From: Warburgia ugandensis
Taxonomy: Eukaryota; Streptophyta; Magnoliopsida; Canellales; Canellaceae
Direction of reading: 5' to 3'
NCBI GenBank assembly: GCA_035236585.1
Contig: CP141132.1
Location: forward strand, 19,133,945 to 19,197,944
Length of the DNA stretch: 64,000 nucleotides
Shown here in pieces: positions 1 through 11,737 of this stretch. Each line of letters starts with the position of its first letter. Position 1 is the first letter of the stretch. The translations under genes were made by a program, and so were the position numbers. The notes under the pieces are model-generated. The model saw nothing but the letters and a program-made list of their open reading frames with translations. It had not been told where the DNA came from and searched no databases.

Positions 1-2319
1 TGGGTAGTACCTGTTGGAACTTGGCTTAAAGGAGCAGAGATCTTGTCAAATTCACCCATCTGCAAATTCACTAATTACCGTTGTCATTTCAGCATGCCCA
101 AATTTGGCCAATTCAAAATTGATGTAGTGACAAGTTGTTGATTCTTTGCCGATCCTTAAGCAATATGTTGATCTTCTCAACTTGTAATTGTTTTTAGTGG
201 CAAAGATAGCTGATATAATTACCAGGCTCATATTATAAGCGCTCTTCCCTTTATATCAAAAACAGGATTCTAGTCAGTTCCTAGTTTTTTGAACTTACAA
301 ATCCTTTTGAGTTAGCAGTCCTTGTAAGAGTTCTCACCACTTTTCTCATGCATAGTAAAACTTCTCTTATTAGAGCTAAGCCATCCATCATGTTCAGAAT
401 TCCAAAAAGTAAGTAACCCATGAGATATCAATATGTTTGGACAATTCTAACTACCTTCTTTAGATCTTTCATTAAATAAATAAAATGGAAGGTCATAAAT
501 TTTTACCTAAAGAAACATAGGCTAAAAACATCCAATGGGCATGAAGTTTGATGTCTAGCCTATCTATGTATTTCTAACATGATGAATGGCCTGTATCTAC
601 AAAAACCACTTTATCCTGCATGGGAGAAGGGCTTCTACACCTCCCTCTCCCCTTGAGTGTGTACTCTTATTGGGACTAAGCTCCCCCTGTTAAACTATTG
701 ACTACCATTTTCACCAGAGGTTGGACCATTTTGTAGCCTTAAGTCTTTGCTCCATGTGGTGACATCAGTAAATCCCTACATAATGGCTTGACAGGAAGCT
801 CGTAGGTTCAGTTTGGGAGATTTCACCAATCCTTTTATATTGGATTTTTGGAACGTAACTCAGTATGTTCCCTCTGTAGCTTCTAGTTATTTCAATCAAA
901 ATGCCTTGCTGGCCATCTGATCTCAAGGTGTACTGGGCTGTAACATCAGTTCTCTTGGTTGTGCCTGTAGACTTTCAGTATTTCTGTTAAGTATATGCTG
1001 AGTCTCAGTATTTCTGTCAAGTCTATGATGTCAATATTGTGGCAATGGTTATAGATTTGATGGACAAAGCTGTTGACTGTGCTGATTATCTTGTTCTCAA
1101 TCATATGGACATCTGGCTTTCATTTCGGTTCATGATATAAAATGTTTGCATTTATCGGTAATGAGCTATTCCATTTGATCCTGGAGTCTGGCGACTTGAT
1201 CATGCCGCTGCAATTGTACTGCAATTCAATATGCCTCAACATGGAGTTTGACGTGTAAATATTGAGATTGATTCTCTAAGCCCCAAGTGATAGGCAAATT
1301 ACAATGTTATTCTCCTCACTCAACTTTCCTTGATGTGGTTCTCTGACCTTCTCACTAAATCTATTGATCCATGAATCTCATACTTTCCCCATTAGAATGA
1401 AATTCTTTCATCATCTTTGTTGTTCCCTAGGGTGGCTTCTTTTCATGTTACCATGGAGGAGGTGAAGGGCGTGGATGGTGCCCATTGGATATGGAGGATC
1501 TTTGTGCTAGCTAAATGCTTGAATTAGTGGCAAGTATCCAAATTATACCAAGGGAGAAAAGAACCACTTTGACATTTCGTAGTCTTATGATTATAAGAAA
1601 ACCCATTTAAACTATGGATATTGATCACATGTATCTGCTTTTAGGATGATTAAAAGAACTATGGGAGTGTTCTGCATAAACCTTGACCTACTGTTCTGTA
1701 GCACAATAAGGATCAATGTTGCATTTTAGCAGCCAAACTGTATTTTGTATTCGAAAGACATTTCTGATAACAATGCATTTCTTTTTTCTGAATGGTGATT
1801 GAATTCAAACCCACAACCTTTTGGTTGTGAAAGATGGAACTTAACCACAGTCCTGACCTAGGATCTGATGAATCGATCGATTCATTTCTCCATTTCCTGT
1901 GAAGAGGGGGGACAAAGGGCAGGATCTAATTGCCAGCAGGAGGATCCTTATTTCGTTTTGCATTTCTCGTCGGACATAGAAGGTCAAGGAAGGAAAATGC
2001 TTCGTAAAGCTTTAGGGCTAAAGGTTTTGAAAATCCCAGGCTACATATAAATTTTCTATTGAACTTGAAGAATTCTGCCCTTGAATGATATCAAGCTTTC
2101 TTTTGGTAAGCTGAATGATCTCAAGCTTGTAATTAAGAAGCATGAATTCTACACTTGTGCTTCTGGTTTTTAAAGTGTTAACCATCATGATGCATCTGCC
2201 CATGTCTATCAGTTTGAATAAAGCAAATTTTACATTTTCTGAATCTGATCATTTGCAATGATTCCCAATTGACAGGGTCTTGCCAGTCCAAGGAGATACG
2301 AAAATCTGATTAGCACTCA
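1..2319. other. Upstream region, no gene recognised
   Basis: No open reading frame of useful length or recognisable protein motif was found on either strand. The stretch is AT-rich with scattered stops. The part from about 1868 to 2050 carries a 60-codon plus-strand ORF starting in a palindromic run of GATC motifs. It could belong to the 5' leader or promoter of the gene at 2427, but nothing shows that it is translated. Confidence 0.4.
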
Positions 2320-2329
2320 ATATATATGT
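2320..2329 (+). promoter_or_regulatory. Possible TATA box of the gene at 2427
   Basis: The sequence ATATATATGT lies about 100 bases before the start codon at 2427, a fitting distance for a TATA box with a short 5' leader. AT-rich plant DNA has many such strings, so this is only a candidate. A start further upstream with a spliced leader is also possible. Confidence 0.25.
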
Positions 2330-2426
2330 ATTAGCAACGCAACAACTCAAGAGTTTTAAGTTTCTGGATTTCCCTTAAAATAAGCAAAGGAGAAGAGTAT
2401 CCCATAACTGATTAATCAACTTAAAA

Positions 2427-3216
2427 ATGGAGAGGCTACTGAAGCAGTACGACAAAGAATTCATGAAGATGGCTATGCTAAAGCATGAAGAAACTTTCAA
2501 AGAACAGGTAGCATGATCATTCTTTTCTTTTCTTCTTATCGTTAGTTTTATTCTAGTTTCTGAGACTTTGAACTTTTGCAAGCATGATATGTTCCTCGGC
2601 AAATGCTTATCAAAATCTAAAGAACTATGCTCATACTCTTATGAAGGTTTATGAACTTCATCGCTTATATCGAATTCAGAAGTTGTTAATGAATGACTTG
2701 ATGAAGAGATCAGTGACATCTACCCGGCCCCATGAATGTGGTTCTGAGAGATGGAATAAAGAAACTGAGCTGAGAGTAAATTATGGTTACAGACACCAGC
2801 AGTACCCACAAACGAAAATCAACCTGGAGGTCCCTGCAGAAGAGTATACTGCCAACGATAGCAAAGATGTAATGCCACAGATTGAACAAGAGACCGACAT
2901 CGAGCTGACATTAGGCTGGGGATCTACCCAAAGCAAGAAGGACGAAATATTACTTGGTTCAGACTCTAGACCAACTCTTTCTTCATCTTCTACTGGTTCT
3001 ACTACAAAGAAGCAGACCAGTAATCAACCGTCTCGAGGGAAGAATGCAGGAGAAAAGTTAACCGGTACAGACTGGGGTCCGTTTCAGATACCTGACCTGG
3101 GCAGTAGTTTCCAAAGTGAAAAGAAGAATGCTTACACCATGGAAGAACAATTGAAACAAGAAAAACTAAACCAACCACCTTGGTTACTACACGTTTTGAA
3201 TTTAAACATGACATAG
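2427..3216 (+). CDS. Plant-specific protein with N-terminal VYELHRLYR motif (DUF863-like short member), two exons
   Basis: Exon 1 is 2427-2507 (27 codons) and exon 2 is 2647-3216 (189 codons plus TAG), giving 216 aa. The intron is 2508-2646 with GT-AG ends in phase 0. Splicing joins MERLLKQYDKEF...FKEQ to VYELHRLYRIQK at residues 28-39, a join seen in the plant DUF863-related group, where a helix of this type follows a short N-terminal segment. Further on are an EAR-like IELTLG at about residues 112-117, a Ser/Thr-rich stretch near 138-150, and a C-terminal block PPWLLHVLNLNMT at 204-216 that I recall as conserved in short members. Function is unknown. The EAR-like motif hints at transcriptional repression or nuclear action, but that is inference. 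No signal peptide or membrane segment is visible. The reading frame runs upstream of exon 2 into the intron, but that extension breaks the family-like N-terminus. This is the only plausible intact host gene in the window. Confidence 0.7.
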
Positions 3217-3428
3217 TTCTTTTCGTGTATCATACATCATCCCTTATTCAAATTCATATGGTTCTGACACAGAACCACAACGTTTAGACTGTTTCTCATT
3301 CAGCTCGTTTGTGAGTATGTTTTGCGTGAAGTTTCTCCACTCAGTGTCAGTCCTTATTGATGGATTACAGAGACTAAAACTAGAGCTTGAAATGACTACG
3401 GTGATTCCCATGGAGCAGACTAATTAAT
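3217..3428 (+). other. Probable 3' UTR and downstream spacer
   Basis: AT-rich sequence after the stop codon at 3214-3216 with no further coding sign. No clear AATAAA signal was seen; the 3' end of the transcript is not marked by anything definite. Confidence 0.35.
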
Positions 3429-3675
3429 ATGCATAGAACGATCGATCGATCGAGAGAGATTAAGCATCATCTCGCCAAGATACCCAAGAAATATATTCAA
3501 CCACCTGTTACGATCGATCGATCCAGAGAGAGCATCATCTTGCCAAGATACCCAGGAAATATATTCAACCACCTGTTACGCTCGCGAGATCGATCGATCG
3601 AGAGATTAGAGAGAATGCAGAAGACGAGCGACAGATAGAATGCAGCTTTTGTGAGAGAGAGTAAGCATCATCTTG

Positions 3676-3719
<44 letters not shown>

Positions 3720-3820
3720 CAGAAGACGAGCGACAGATAGAATGCAGCTTTTGTGAGAGAGAGTAAGCATCATCTTGCCAAGATACCCGAGAAATATATT
3801 CAACCACCTGTTACGCTCGG
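3429..3820. repeat. Compound repeat: GATC runs, three copies of a ~50-bp unit, two copies of a ~68-bp unit and (GA)n
   Basis: Unit A (AGCATCATCTTGCCAAGATA through CCACCTGTTACG, about 50 bp) occurs at 3462-3512, 3531-3581 and 3766-3815. Unit B (GAGAATGCAGAAGACGAGCG through CATCATCTTGCCA, about 68 bp) occurs at 3611-3678 and about 3713-3780. The two B copies are separated by about 18 GA dinucleotides. Short runs of GATCGATC sit before the A copies. ORFs across this block repeat the same peptide words and are artefacts of the repeat. Confidence 0.85.
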
Positions 3821-4960
3821 AAGTATTCCCATGCAGAGCTGTGAATGCTATTAGCCAACTGCTCGAGACCCTTCCTCAGTGCACGAAGAGCAAAGATCAG
3901 CGCATCCCGGGTTGGCTCAAGCTTATCTTAACTGATCCAAATAGTATGATTGATCCAATCAATCCGATTTTATTGACTGGCCAACAAATTAACAAGAAAG
4001 AATCGGAATTGCTACAAATCCTTCAAATGCGTACAGTATTCTCGATTCAAACTAAATAAACAAGAAAATCCAAAAATCAAGAAATTATAGTCTTCCAGAA
4101 TTTGGGCTCTCAATTCCCAAGGACTAATGTATTAATGATTGATCAAATCATCAAAACGTCTCCGAAACTTCAAAAAAAGGAGAGCGAAAAGGTTCAACCA
4201 TTTCTACAACCAAATACCCAAAATTTCAATTTAATCAAATCAATCTTCGAAAAAAGATTCGTTTCCAAGAAAATGATTTTCTTCCTACTTCACGATGTTA
4301 TAACAGTCAATAACCTTCAAAAATCTACAATGACGTAGGGAGTATCAAGAATCCACAACCAAGATTCAAGGAAATTGGCCTTGGTTTTAAGGGTGCTATT
4401 AGATTCAGCAATTAAACTAGCATAAACATAGAGGTTTCAGTCACGAATTCTTTCCAGTTATTTCCTAGGTGGTATCCGACATGCATATAAATAAGAATTA
4501 TTTGACCATTAATATCCTACAGATGTTCCCAAATCTCATTGGAAGGCCTCATGTTTCAAAGAGCTCAGTGAAGGGTCCCAAGTTGCTTCAAGCTTGTCTT
4601 TGTGCACCAAAGCGTAATGTCCTGTTAAGTCACTTATCATTTTTGTGACATTGTTTGAGGGTAAAACAGTCATTTTAAAACCTTTACCGTTTCTTCTTTC
4701 CCATTTTCCTAAGGATCATTTAGGAGCCCTATTGTAACTTGATTTGGTTATGTTTGAAGCCTGGTTGCAGACTTTGGTGAGAAATCAATTGTGATAGAGG
4801 GAATCCTTTTAGAGAGAAGATTCTCCCATTTGAAGGGATAATTGAAGAATTGAAAGGGTGTGGGAGTTTCAAAGAAAAGAGGAGGTGGTAGGAATGCCTC
4901 AATAAGGTAAGTTCAAATAATCCTCACTGTGAATTTTAAAATTCATTTAAAAAATTTCCC
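3821..4960. other. Unclassified intergenic DNA
   Basis: Plus-strand ORFs of 94 and 78 codons lie at 3775-4059 and 4102-4338, but I recognise no domain in them and the first begins inside the repeat block. The rest is AT-rich with no visible gene. It could be an old transposon remnant whose family I cannot name. Confidence 0.35.
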
Positions 4961-6790
4961 CTTTTTTGAAGTAGTGAAGAATTTTATTGAAAGTTAAGAC
5001 AAGCATGCATGCTGACCGAGAAGGTCAAGCTAGTAATAGTACATGATAATAGAAAGCAAAGAGAAACATCAAAAAGTAATCGAGAATACAGGCAAACCCT
5101 TAACTAGCATGCATGGGCAAATCAATAGCAAGTGGCAGCAATCAAACTTACACATGAAAGTGTGCAAGACTTCTTACTTGCCCGAATCGTCTGTCATAGA
5201 GTCGGTGGAACGATTAATCAAGGAGAATCTAACGTTGTAGTTAGAGATCCATTACCGAATTCAGCCAATGTTGTTGTGAAATCTCCACATATAATCAGCC
5301 GCACCCTTGATCCAGTGGATGACATTAGCAGAATCACCTTCACTGATGATCAGCTTAGGCCTCATGGAAAGCCAGTGATGAATCGAACAGCTTGAAGCTC
5401 CACATGATGAGAATCAGATATACCGAAAGTCCAGAAAAGGCAATAACAACTTGACTATCGGGTTCTCCAAGATTGATTGATTTTTGGCCGATGAGATGCA
5501 ATGATAAGAAACCAGGACCAATTTATTTGAATCTGCTTGACAAAAACTCCCTGAATAATTTTTGCCTAAAGCCACCAGCAGATCTGATTAAGAGCATGAG
5601 ACCAGACCTGATCAGGATTATCTTGAAAGTTCGATCATTTCGTTCCCTTCATATCGCCCAAATAATCCTCAGGAGGAAGAAAAACCACATGCTGGATGTA
5701 GACTTTCTGCACGTCCATATATCATGAAATTGAATGATTGAATAAGGGAAAACCTAAAAGCAATCAAACAATTCGAGTACACGACACCACAGATCATAAG
5801 CAAAGCTACAACGAGAAAGAAGTGGTCAATGGTTTCCTAGGAGTTCAACGCATGAGGCACATATTCGGCAACTTCCAACCATGCCTGTTAAGATTATAGG
5901 CAGTGAGAATGCAACCTTTTAGGTTGGTTCAAAGAAAATAGGTAGTGCGCGGTGGTGAGGGAAAAGACCATAACCTCCTATGATTGGATGTGCATGAATG
6001 AGAATTATCATCCAGGAGGCTCATATATGAGGATTTAACCGTAAACTTTCCACGAGATTCTCTTGTGCATATCCAAGAGTCGTCAGTGTAAGGATTCAAA
6101 ATACACCCTCAATAATGCTATGTTCTCCCAATACAGTCCTTCCCGAGCTCTTAATTGATGGTGAATGCCAATGGCCCCAATATTTCGATACTGATAAGAA
6201 TGAATAAATTAAGCAATACCCCCATCTTTGAGTTGGTATGCATCTACAAGTCTTCGAAGGACTCTCTGAAATCCATGGATGGTCCCAAAAAAGAATGCCG
6301 TCACCTTTGTTAACATGGAACCGAATGAAAATGGTCTCTCTTTATAGATATTCTTACAAATAAATGACCCATTAAGATTCTTATACTCATCAGTAAACCA
6401 ACCCCCTATTGAGATTCATATTTGTGATAAATAATACGTCTCCAAATGCTATCATGGTCAAGACCGAATCTCCAAAGCCACTTTTGTGGCATAGGCAGAT
6501 TATTAAATAAGTGGAGGTCACAAACACCGTCCTCCCAAAAATTTAGGGAGACAGATCTCTTCCCACTTGACGAGATGATAAGAAAGGGTCAAGTGATAAA
6601 AATGCTTGTCTTTCTTTCCCTCCCATAGGAAGGATCTTTGTTTTCTCTTAAGAATACCAATGATACACTCGGAGCACTTGAAGAGAGACATGATAAATAG
6701 GGATACTGCTAAGGACCGACTTAGTCCATTTGCATCTTATATCGTCCAGATCTACTTGGGAGTAACCTGGCTTGCTTCGCTAGTCAAGTA
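4961..6790 (-). mobile_element. LINE (non-LTR retrotransposon) 3' half, degenerate, minus strand
   Basis: Reading the minus strand from high to low coordinates gives, in frame-shifted pieces, the end of a plant LINE ORF2. First is the RT tail with SVLSSIPIYHVSLFKC-like sequence (about 6700-6640), then QRSFLWEGKKDK and LVKWEEICLPKFLGG (about 6640-6540) and WLWRFGLDHDSIWRR (about 6500-6440). The zf-RVT region follows, with GKFTVKSSYMSLL (about 6050-6020), ETIDHFFLVV (about 5840-5808) and WAI-RERNDRTF (about 5660-5630). Last is an RNase H part with SEGDSANVIHWIKGA (about 5345-5300). The minus-strand 3' end is marked by AATAAAATTC and a short A-tract (T-run at about 4960-4966 on plus). Many stops and shifts make it dead. 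The catalytic RT half is missing here; see 31690-32010. Confidence 0.8.
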
Positions 6791-7716
6791 GCACCACTGC
6801 TGCAAGACAATATATGTAATCAACTGACACATTCTTTCAGTTGGAATCCATAAAAAGTTGTGAAAAAAATGTAAGATGATGACCAATAAAGTATCTTACC
6901 ATTATAGTGGGACTTTAATATCATCGTGTATTAGAATTCTCATGTATCTCAAAATATAGAATTCATACTCCCAATCAGATCATTATCTAGAGTACAACGC
7001 AATAAAGAAAATAGAAAGGACTAATAAATTAATATCTTGTCTAATTATGACTTCAGTTTATATAAAGTCATAACTAGTTTTTCTTACATTGACCATCTTC
7101 CAAGTGAGTTTTAGTGGTGTGTTGTCTCATTTAGTTGAGCTGTAAAAGATGCATTTCAAATTTATAATTCAAATGCATTAGATATCAAGAAAATATTAGT
7201 TATAAGCTATTAAACTATTATAGTACATCAAAGTATTAAAAACCTATTTATGATTTCCATTAGTGGAGTATGAATGTGCACTCTGCAAGAATAAAAGACA
7301 ATGCATGCTTACCATGCACATCTAGAACTAGTAGCATTTAATTAGATCTGTATACACAAATATGAATTATAATTAAAGTTTATAATCCTTAATTATATAT
7401 ATATATATATATATATATGCATGTATAGAACATAATTTGGCAAGATAAGAAGTTAAAACATACCCAGTATTATAGAGAATAATTAAGGCTTGCCCTTTCA
7501 ATTAGCAACAGATCCATGGTGGAATATCTTCAACTCACCTCTCCATGGGCCATTGTCCCCTTGCTCCACAAATGACACTAGGGTCAAGGAATTTGTAAAC
7601 CTCTAAACTCTACATTTTATCATGCAAGAATCTGTATAAAAGAAATAATTTTTACATGTCATTATTGATTAACATGTAATGTCAATAGTACTTAGTGAAG
7701 TAGATATTTGCATACC
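6791..7716. other. Unclassified AT-rich DNA with a (TA)n microsatellite
   Basis: No coding region is recognised between the LINE remnant and the CACTA element. A (TA)n run of about 12 units lies at 7394-7418. The LINE may extend somewhat into this stretch, but I could not follow its protein past about 6790. Confidence 0.4.
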
Positions 7717-8200
7717 CACTACTAAATAGGAAGTTTCTAAAGTCAACATAAAAAAATCACTTTTTTGTCTACCAAATTTAAAAATAAATTTTAAGTGAAT
7801 TAAAAAATGACTTAAAAAAAATACACTTAAGAAGTTGATTTGTCAAAAACTGACTTCTTTTGTTTGTCACGCAACACATTTTTTTTTCATAGGAAAGGAC
7901 CATTAAAGTCTTTTTAAATAAAACAACTTTAAAAATGGAGACTTTTAAATTTATTTTTTGAAAATGACTTTAAACATATAGACTTTTAAAATTGTTTTTG
8001 AAAAATGACTTTAAAATTCCTTGTTTTAGTTTAGCGAGAAAAACTTTTTTCATGGAAAAAGATTTTAAAAGTCAATTTTGATAAAGAACTTTGAAGTGCC
8101 CCATTTTTAATGTTAATTTTAATATATGAATTTAAAAATTCCCCATTTTTAAAGTCATTTTTTGAAACCAACTTTAAAAGTACTACTCTATTATAAGAAT
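7717..8200 (+). repeat. Left terminal inverted repeat and subterminal motif field of the CACTA element
   Basis: The TIR at 7717-7730 is followed by repeated AAAATGACTTTAAAAGTC-like words in both orientations, for example around 7835-7860, 7930-8010 and 8040-8190. In CACTA elements such subterminal repeats are binding sites of the TNPA-type protein. The motif here is the core GACTTTAAA or its complement TTTAAAGTC. Confidence 0.75.
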
Positions 8201-8670
8201 TTTTACATCAAATTTAGATTTTCTGCTTTTGACTATCTTCATCTATACACAAATTGAAGCTTATATGGGTTGATTTTTGTTGTCCCTATATTCAACCAAA
8301 TCCCAATTGTGAATTGGAATTAAATATATATATATATATATATTCTCTATCAATATTGAATTGAGTGTTGGTTAATATCTCCTTGTTTGTCTCATATATA
8401 TGCATATTTTATATATTTTGCTTGCATAGTAGTTATAGTTAGAAACTTTTCTTTTTAAAGTTAAATTTCTTTTTGAATTGATCGTTTATTTTTGCATCAT
8501 TCTTCATTGTTAATTGGAAATTTCTACATGTAAGCATGCATGTACTTTAGTTTTTTTAAACACTTATAATTCTTGCATACTTAGTGTTTAGTAAAATGCC
8601 TACCCGAGCTCACTATAATCTGTTCATGTCTAACAAGCCTTCACATAGATTAGCGTCAAGTTGTTGAAAA

Positions 8671-9555
8671 ATGGACAAATTTTCTTGGATGACCATGATA
8701 AGAACAACAAAAGAATATGAGAAGGAACAAAAAAGTTTATAAAGTTTGCATTTAGGGCAGGTGGTGATCATAATCACATGCATTGTCCATGCTTGAAATG
8801 TGAAAACTTGAAAAAACTAACTGTAGGGCTGTTGAGAGAACACTTGTGCTTCAATAGAACTGATGAAAGCTATAGCCCATAGATTTGGCATTGAGAATAT
8901 GGGATCATGACTATAAGTAATACAATATGATGGGTTGGATGGTGAGAAGTTGCAAGCAATGATATATCTAAATCCTTGGGCAGGATGGCAATGGGACCAC
9001 GACCAGAAGGAATAAAATATGCTAGATATACCATCAACGGTCAAAAGACCATGATAACACAAGAGTGCAATAGAATAGCAAGCCATCTTAGTTGTCAATG
9101 CTACATTCTTTTCCAGTGCAAAGGATATTGGGTCAATAGTGGCAAATGATACTTATTACAGGGTTATAAGAGAGATATGGGCCTTGGATTATACTTGTTG
9201 AACTGTAGTTTTGTTTAAGTGTGATTGGGTGGAATACAAGAAAAGACAACATCAAAATTGATGCCCATGGATTGACATTGGTTGACCTCAACAAGATAGG
9301 TTATAAAAATGATTAGTTTATTTTGGTATCTCAAGCAAAACATATATTTTATGTGCAAGATAGATGGGATAAGAGATAGTTAGCTATTTTATCATCCTGT
9401 CCAAGGGATTTTTATGATGAATATTACCTAGGCAATAATTTAATAGATTACCCTTGTATTGACAAAACAATTTCATCTATCGATGTAGTTGGTGAGAATG
9501 AGGATTATGTGTGTGATAATGGTGAGGAGGGTGCTTGGCTTGAAAATAATATCTG
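8671..9555 (+). pseudogene. TNP2-type CACTA transposase, N- and C-terminal pieces only
   Basis: The start is ATGGACAAATTTTCTTGGATG (MDKFSWM), typical of the transposase-associated domain. In another frame the domain continues as FIKFAFRAGG, then a C-P-C-x-x-C metal site (HCPCLKCEN) and LREHLCF up to about 8880. From about 9155 the DUF4216-type C-terminal part appears: IWALDYTC, VLFKCDWVEYK, LVDLNKIGYK, VQDRW, CPRDFYDEYY and GEEGAWLENNI, ending at TGA 9553-9555. The catalytic Transposase_21 core and the DUF4218 part that normally lie between, roughly 2 kb, are absent. Frameshifts and stops remain in what is left. It is a deletion derivative that cannot be active. Confidence 0.8.
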
Positions 9556-9660
9556 AGGGGCTATATGGATTGTATTAGTAAGATGAAATAATTTTGTATT
9601 AGCTCTTTTATCATGTGCTATATGAATTGTATTAGTGAGACAAAATACTATGTGATATTT

Positions 9661-9682
9661 GATATATATATATATATATATA
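9661..9682. repeat. (AT)n microsatellite
   Basis: About 11 AT units just after the TNP2 remnant. Other short AT runs in the element are at about 8325-8342, 11098-11110 and 16446-16461. Confidence 0.8.
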
Positions 9683-9740
9683 TCATTGTAATAAAAGGAT
9701 GATAAATAAGGAGTAATTTGAAAAATCACTTCTTTTACAT

Positions 9741-11480
9741 ATTCTTGTGTTTACTAGGAACAGAATGTGAGACTCAACATTAATTTGTTTGAAACATTAT
9801 TTGGTGCCCGTTAATTAGAAAGTTTAAAGCAGAGAAAAAATTGAGTTTAAGAAGGAATTTTAAAGTTCCTTTTGAAAAATGACTTTAACGATGTTGTGTT
9901 AATTAGTGAATTTAAATTAGAAAAAAAAAAAAAGAGTTTAAGAAGGACTTTTAAAGTCATTTTCAGAAAACAACTTTAAGAGTCTCAATTTTTTTTTTCT
10001 TTTTTTCATAATCTTGTGTTTATTATGCATAGAATGCATGATTCAACATTGATTTGTATGAAATATTTTTCTTGTTGTGTTAATTAGTGAATTTAAAGTC
10101 TAAAAAATTTGAGTTTATGAAGGACTTTTAAAATCATTCTCGGAAATAACTTTAAAAGTTCCAACTTCTTTTTAATATTCTTGTGTTTATTATGTACAAA
10201 ATGTGTAATTCAAAACTAATTTATGTGAAACATTATTTGGTGCCTTGTTAATTAGTGAATTTGAAGTTAGGAAAAAATGAGTTTAACAAAGACATTTAAA
10301 GCTATTTCATTTTCAAGAAATGACTTTAAAAGTCCTAAATTTAAAGTCATTTTTAAAAAATGACTTTAAAAGTCTCAACCTCTAAATTATTTTTCAAAAA
10401 ACAATGTTTAAAGTCCATTTTGCTCTATAAAAAGGCTGAAGTCATCTCATTTTTTCTATATTCCATATCCATGTCCTTCATCTTATGGGCAACATGATGG
10501 CCTCCTCTACTGATTCTTTTGTCTCTTTCTTCTCCATTCCCCTTCTTGCTTTTTGTTTTGGATATTTTGATTGTTTGTGGCATGAAAAACATGGTAAAGG
10601 TACTAAAGCATCTTGTATCATTCATGACTTTCTTTTTACTAACTCTCTGTTTTCATTTTGTAGATGAAGTGGGTTTTGCCATTATAGATGATGGAGTTAA
10701 GAAGTTGGTTAGATCGTCGTGATTCTTGCAAAAATTGTATGATTTTAGTACAAACAACAATTGCTTCTCTCTCTAACCCTTACTATTGGACAAAAGGAGA
10801 ACCTTATGCTTTGCGATTCTGGTCCAAATTTAGGGTTTGATGAGGAGAAATATTTCATCAGTTAACTGAGGAAGTTGGAACTTGAAGCTTTACCATCTCT
10901 CTCCTTGTCAGAGGCTAGTGTGAACTAAATACTAAGAGGCCAGATCTTAATAAAATAGTTCCAGTTTAGCTCTTTGATCATTTGCTATCTTGTAGTAATG
11001 AGATGTAATAATATGTAACATTTAATATATGTAATAAAAGGATGATAAATGAGGAGTTATTGAAAAATACTTGGATTTTCTTATTCTTGTGTTTGTTTAT
11101 ATATATATATGTGTCACTATATGTGTGTGTACAGAATGCATGAATCAATACTGAATTTCATGAAAAATTGGTGTCATTGTAACTAAGTAAGAGATAGTAA
11201 TGTAAAAATATATATTTGAAGTGAAATATATATAAATATAGAAATACTTTTAAATTTAAAAATGATCGCAATAACAGTTTTTAATGTCATTTAAAAAAAA
11301 ATTGACTTTAAAATAATAGTAATTTTAAATTTATATGAAAAAAATGACTTTTAAACAATGTTTTTTAAAGTAGTTTGAAAAAAACAACTTTGAAAATGAT
11401 GTTTTTTTTAGTTTTTTTTTTTTTAGAATAGTGGTTTTTAAAGTCATTTGAAAATAACAACTTTAAATGTCTAAGTATAT
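9741..11480 (+). repeat. Internal array of diverged ~160-270-bp repeats carrying the subterminal CACTA motif
   Basis: A block starting ATTCTTGTGTTTATTATG...AGAATG and running to TTAATTAGTGAATTTAAAG occurs at about 9741, 10011 and 10175, with a fourth, more diverged start near 11080. Each block is followed by the palindromic GACTTTTAAAGTC-type words otherwise seen at the element ends (for example 9930-9990, 10120-10160, 10300-10375 and 11280-11465). No gene is recognised here; small ORFs at 10485-10722 show no domain. Confidence 0.7.
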
Positions 11481-11685
11481 AAGATCGAAATATTGTTCAT
11501 CCCTTCATTTGCCTTTCAATCTTTATCATCTATAGTTGCTACGCAGTCTCACCATTGATTGGTGCCAGGCCCTATCGAAAATTTCGTGCTACCCCTCTCC
11601 CTTCCTATCCTACTAGCGATGAATGACACCCCCTGCCTCCTTCCTGTGGCATTGACTGACCCCCCACCCTACGCCAATAGCCGAA

Positions 11686-11698
<13 letters not shown>
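11481..11698. other. Spacer between internal array and CT microsatellite
   Basis: A short ORF passes through, but it ends in CT-repeat-derived LSLSLS sequence and shows no domain. A run of C residues (about 11689-11698) directly precedes the microsatellite. Confidence 0.4.

Positions 11699-11732
<34 letters not shown>
11699..11732. repeat. (CT)n microsatellite after a poly-C run
   Basis: About 16 CT units follow a run of nine or more C. Similar CT/GA tracts next to homopolymers recur elsewhere in the window. Confidence 0.9.

Positions 11733-11737
<5 letters not shown>

Noticed and set aside
1868-2050. Possible small gene of 60 codons upstream of the host gene
   Set aside because: No homology or promoter evidence; more likely leader or promoter DNA.
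2584-2646. Upstream extension of exon 2 as an unspliced 210-codon ORF
   Set aside because: Splicing 2507 to 2647 restores a continuous family-like N-terminus; the extension reads through the intron.
3429-3820. CRISPR-like array
   Set aside because: Units are few, irregularly spaced and separated by GA repeats, not by unique spacers; the DNA is plant nuclear.
3775-4338. Plus-strand ORFs of 94 and 78 codons as chloroplast-derived or host genes
   Set aside because: No recognisable motif; the first begins in the repeat block and there is no splice or start support.
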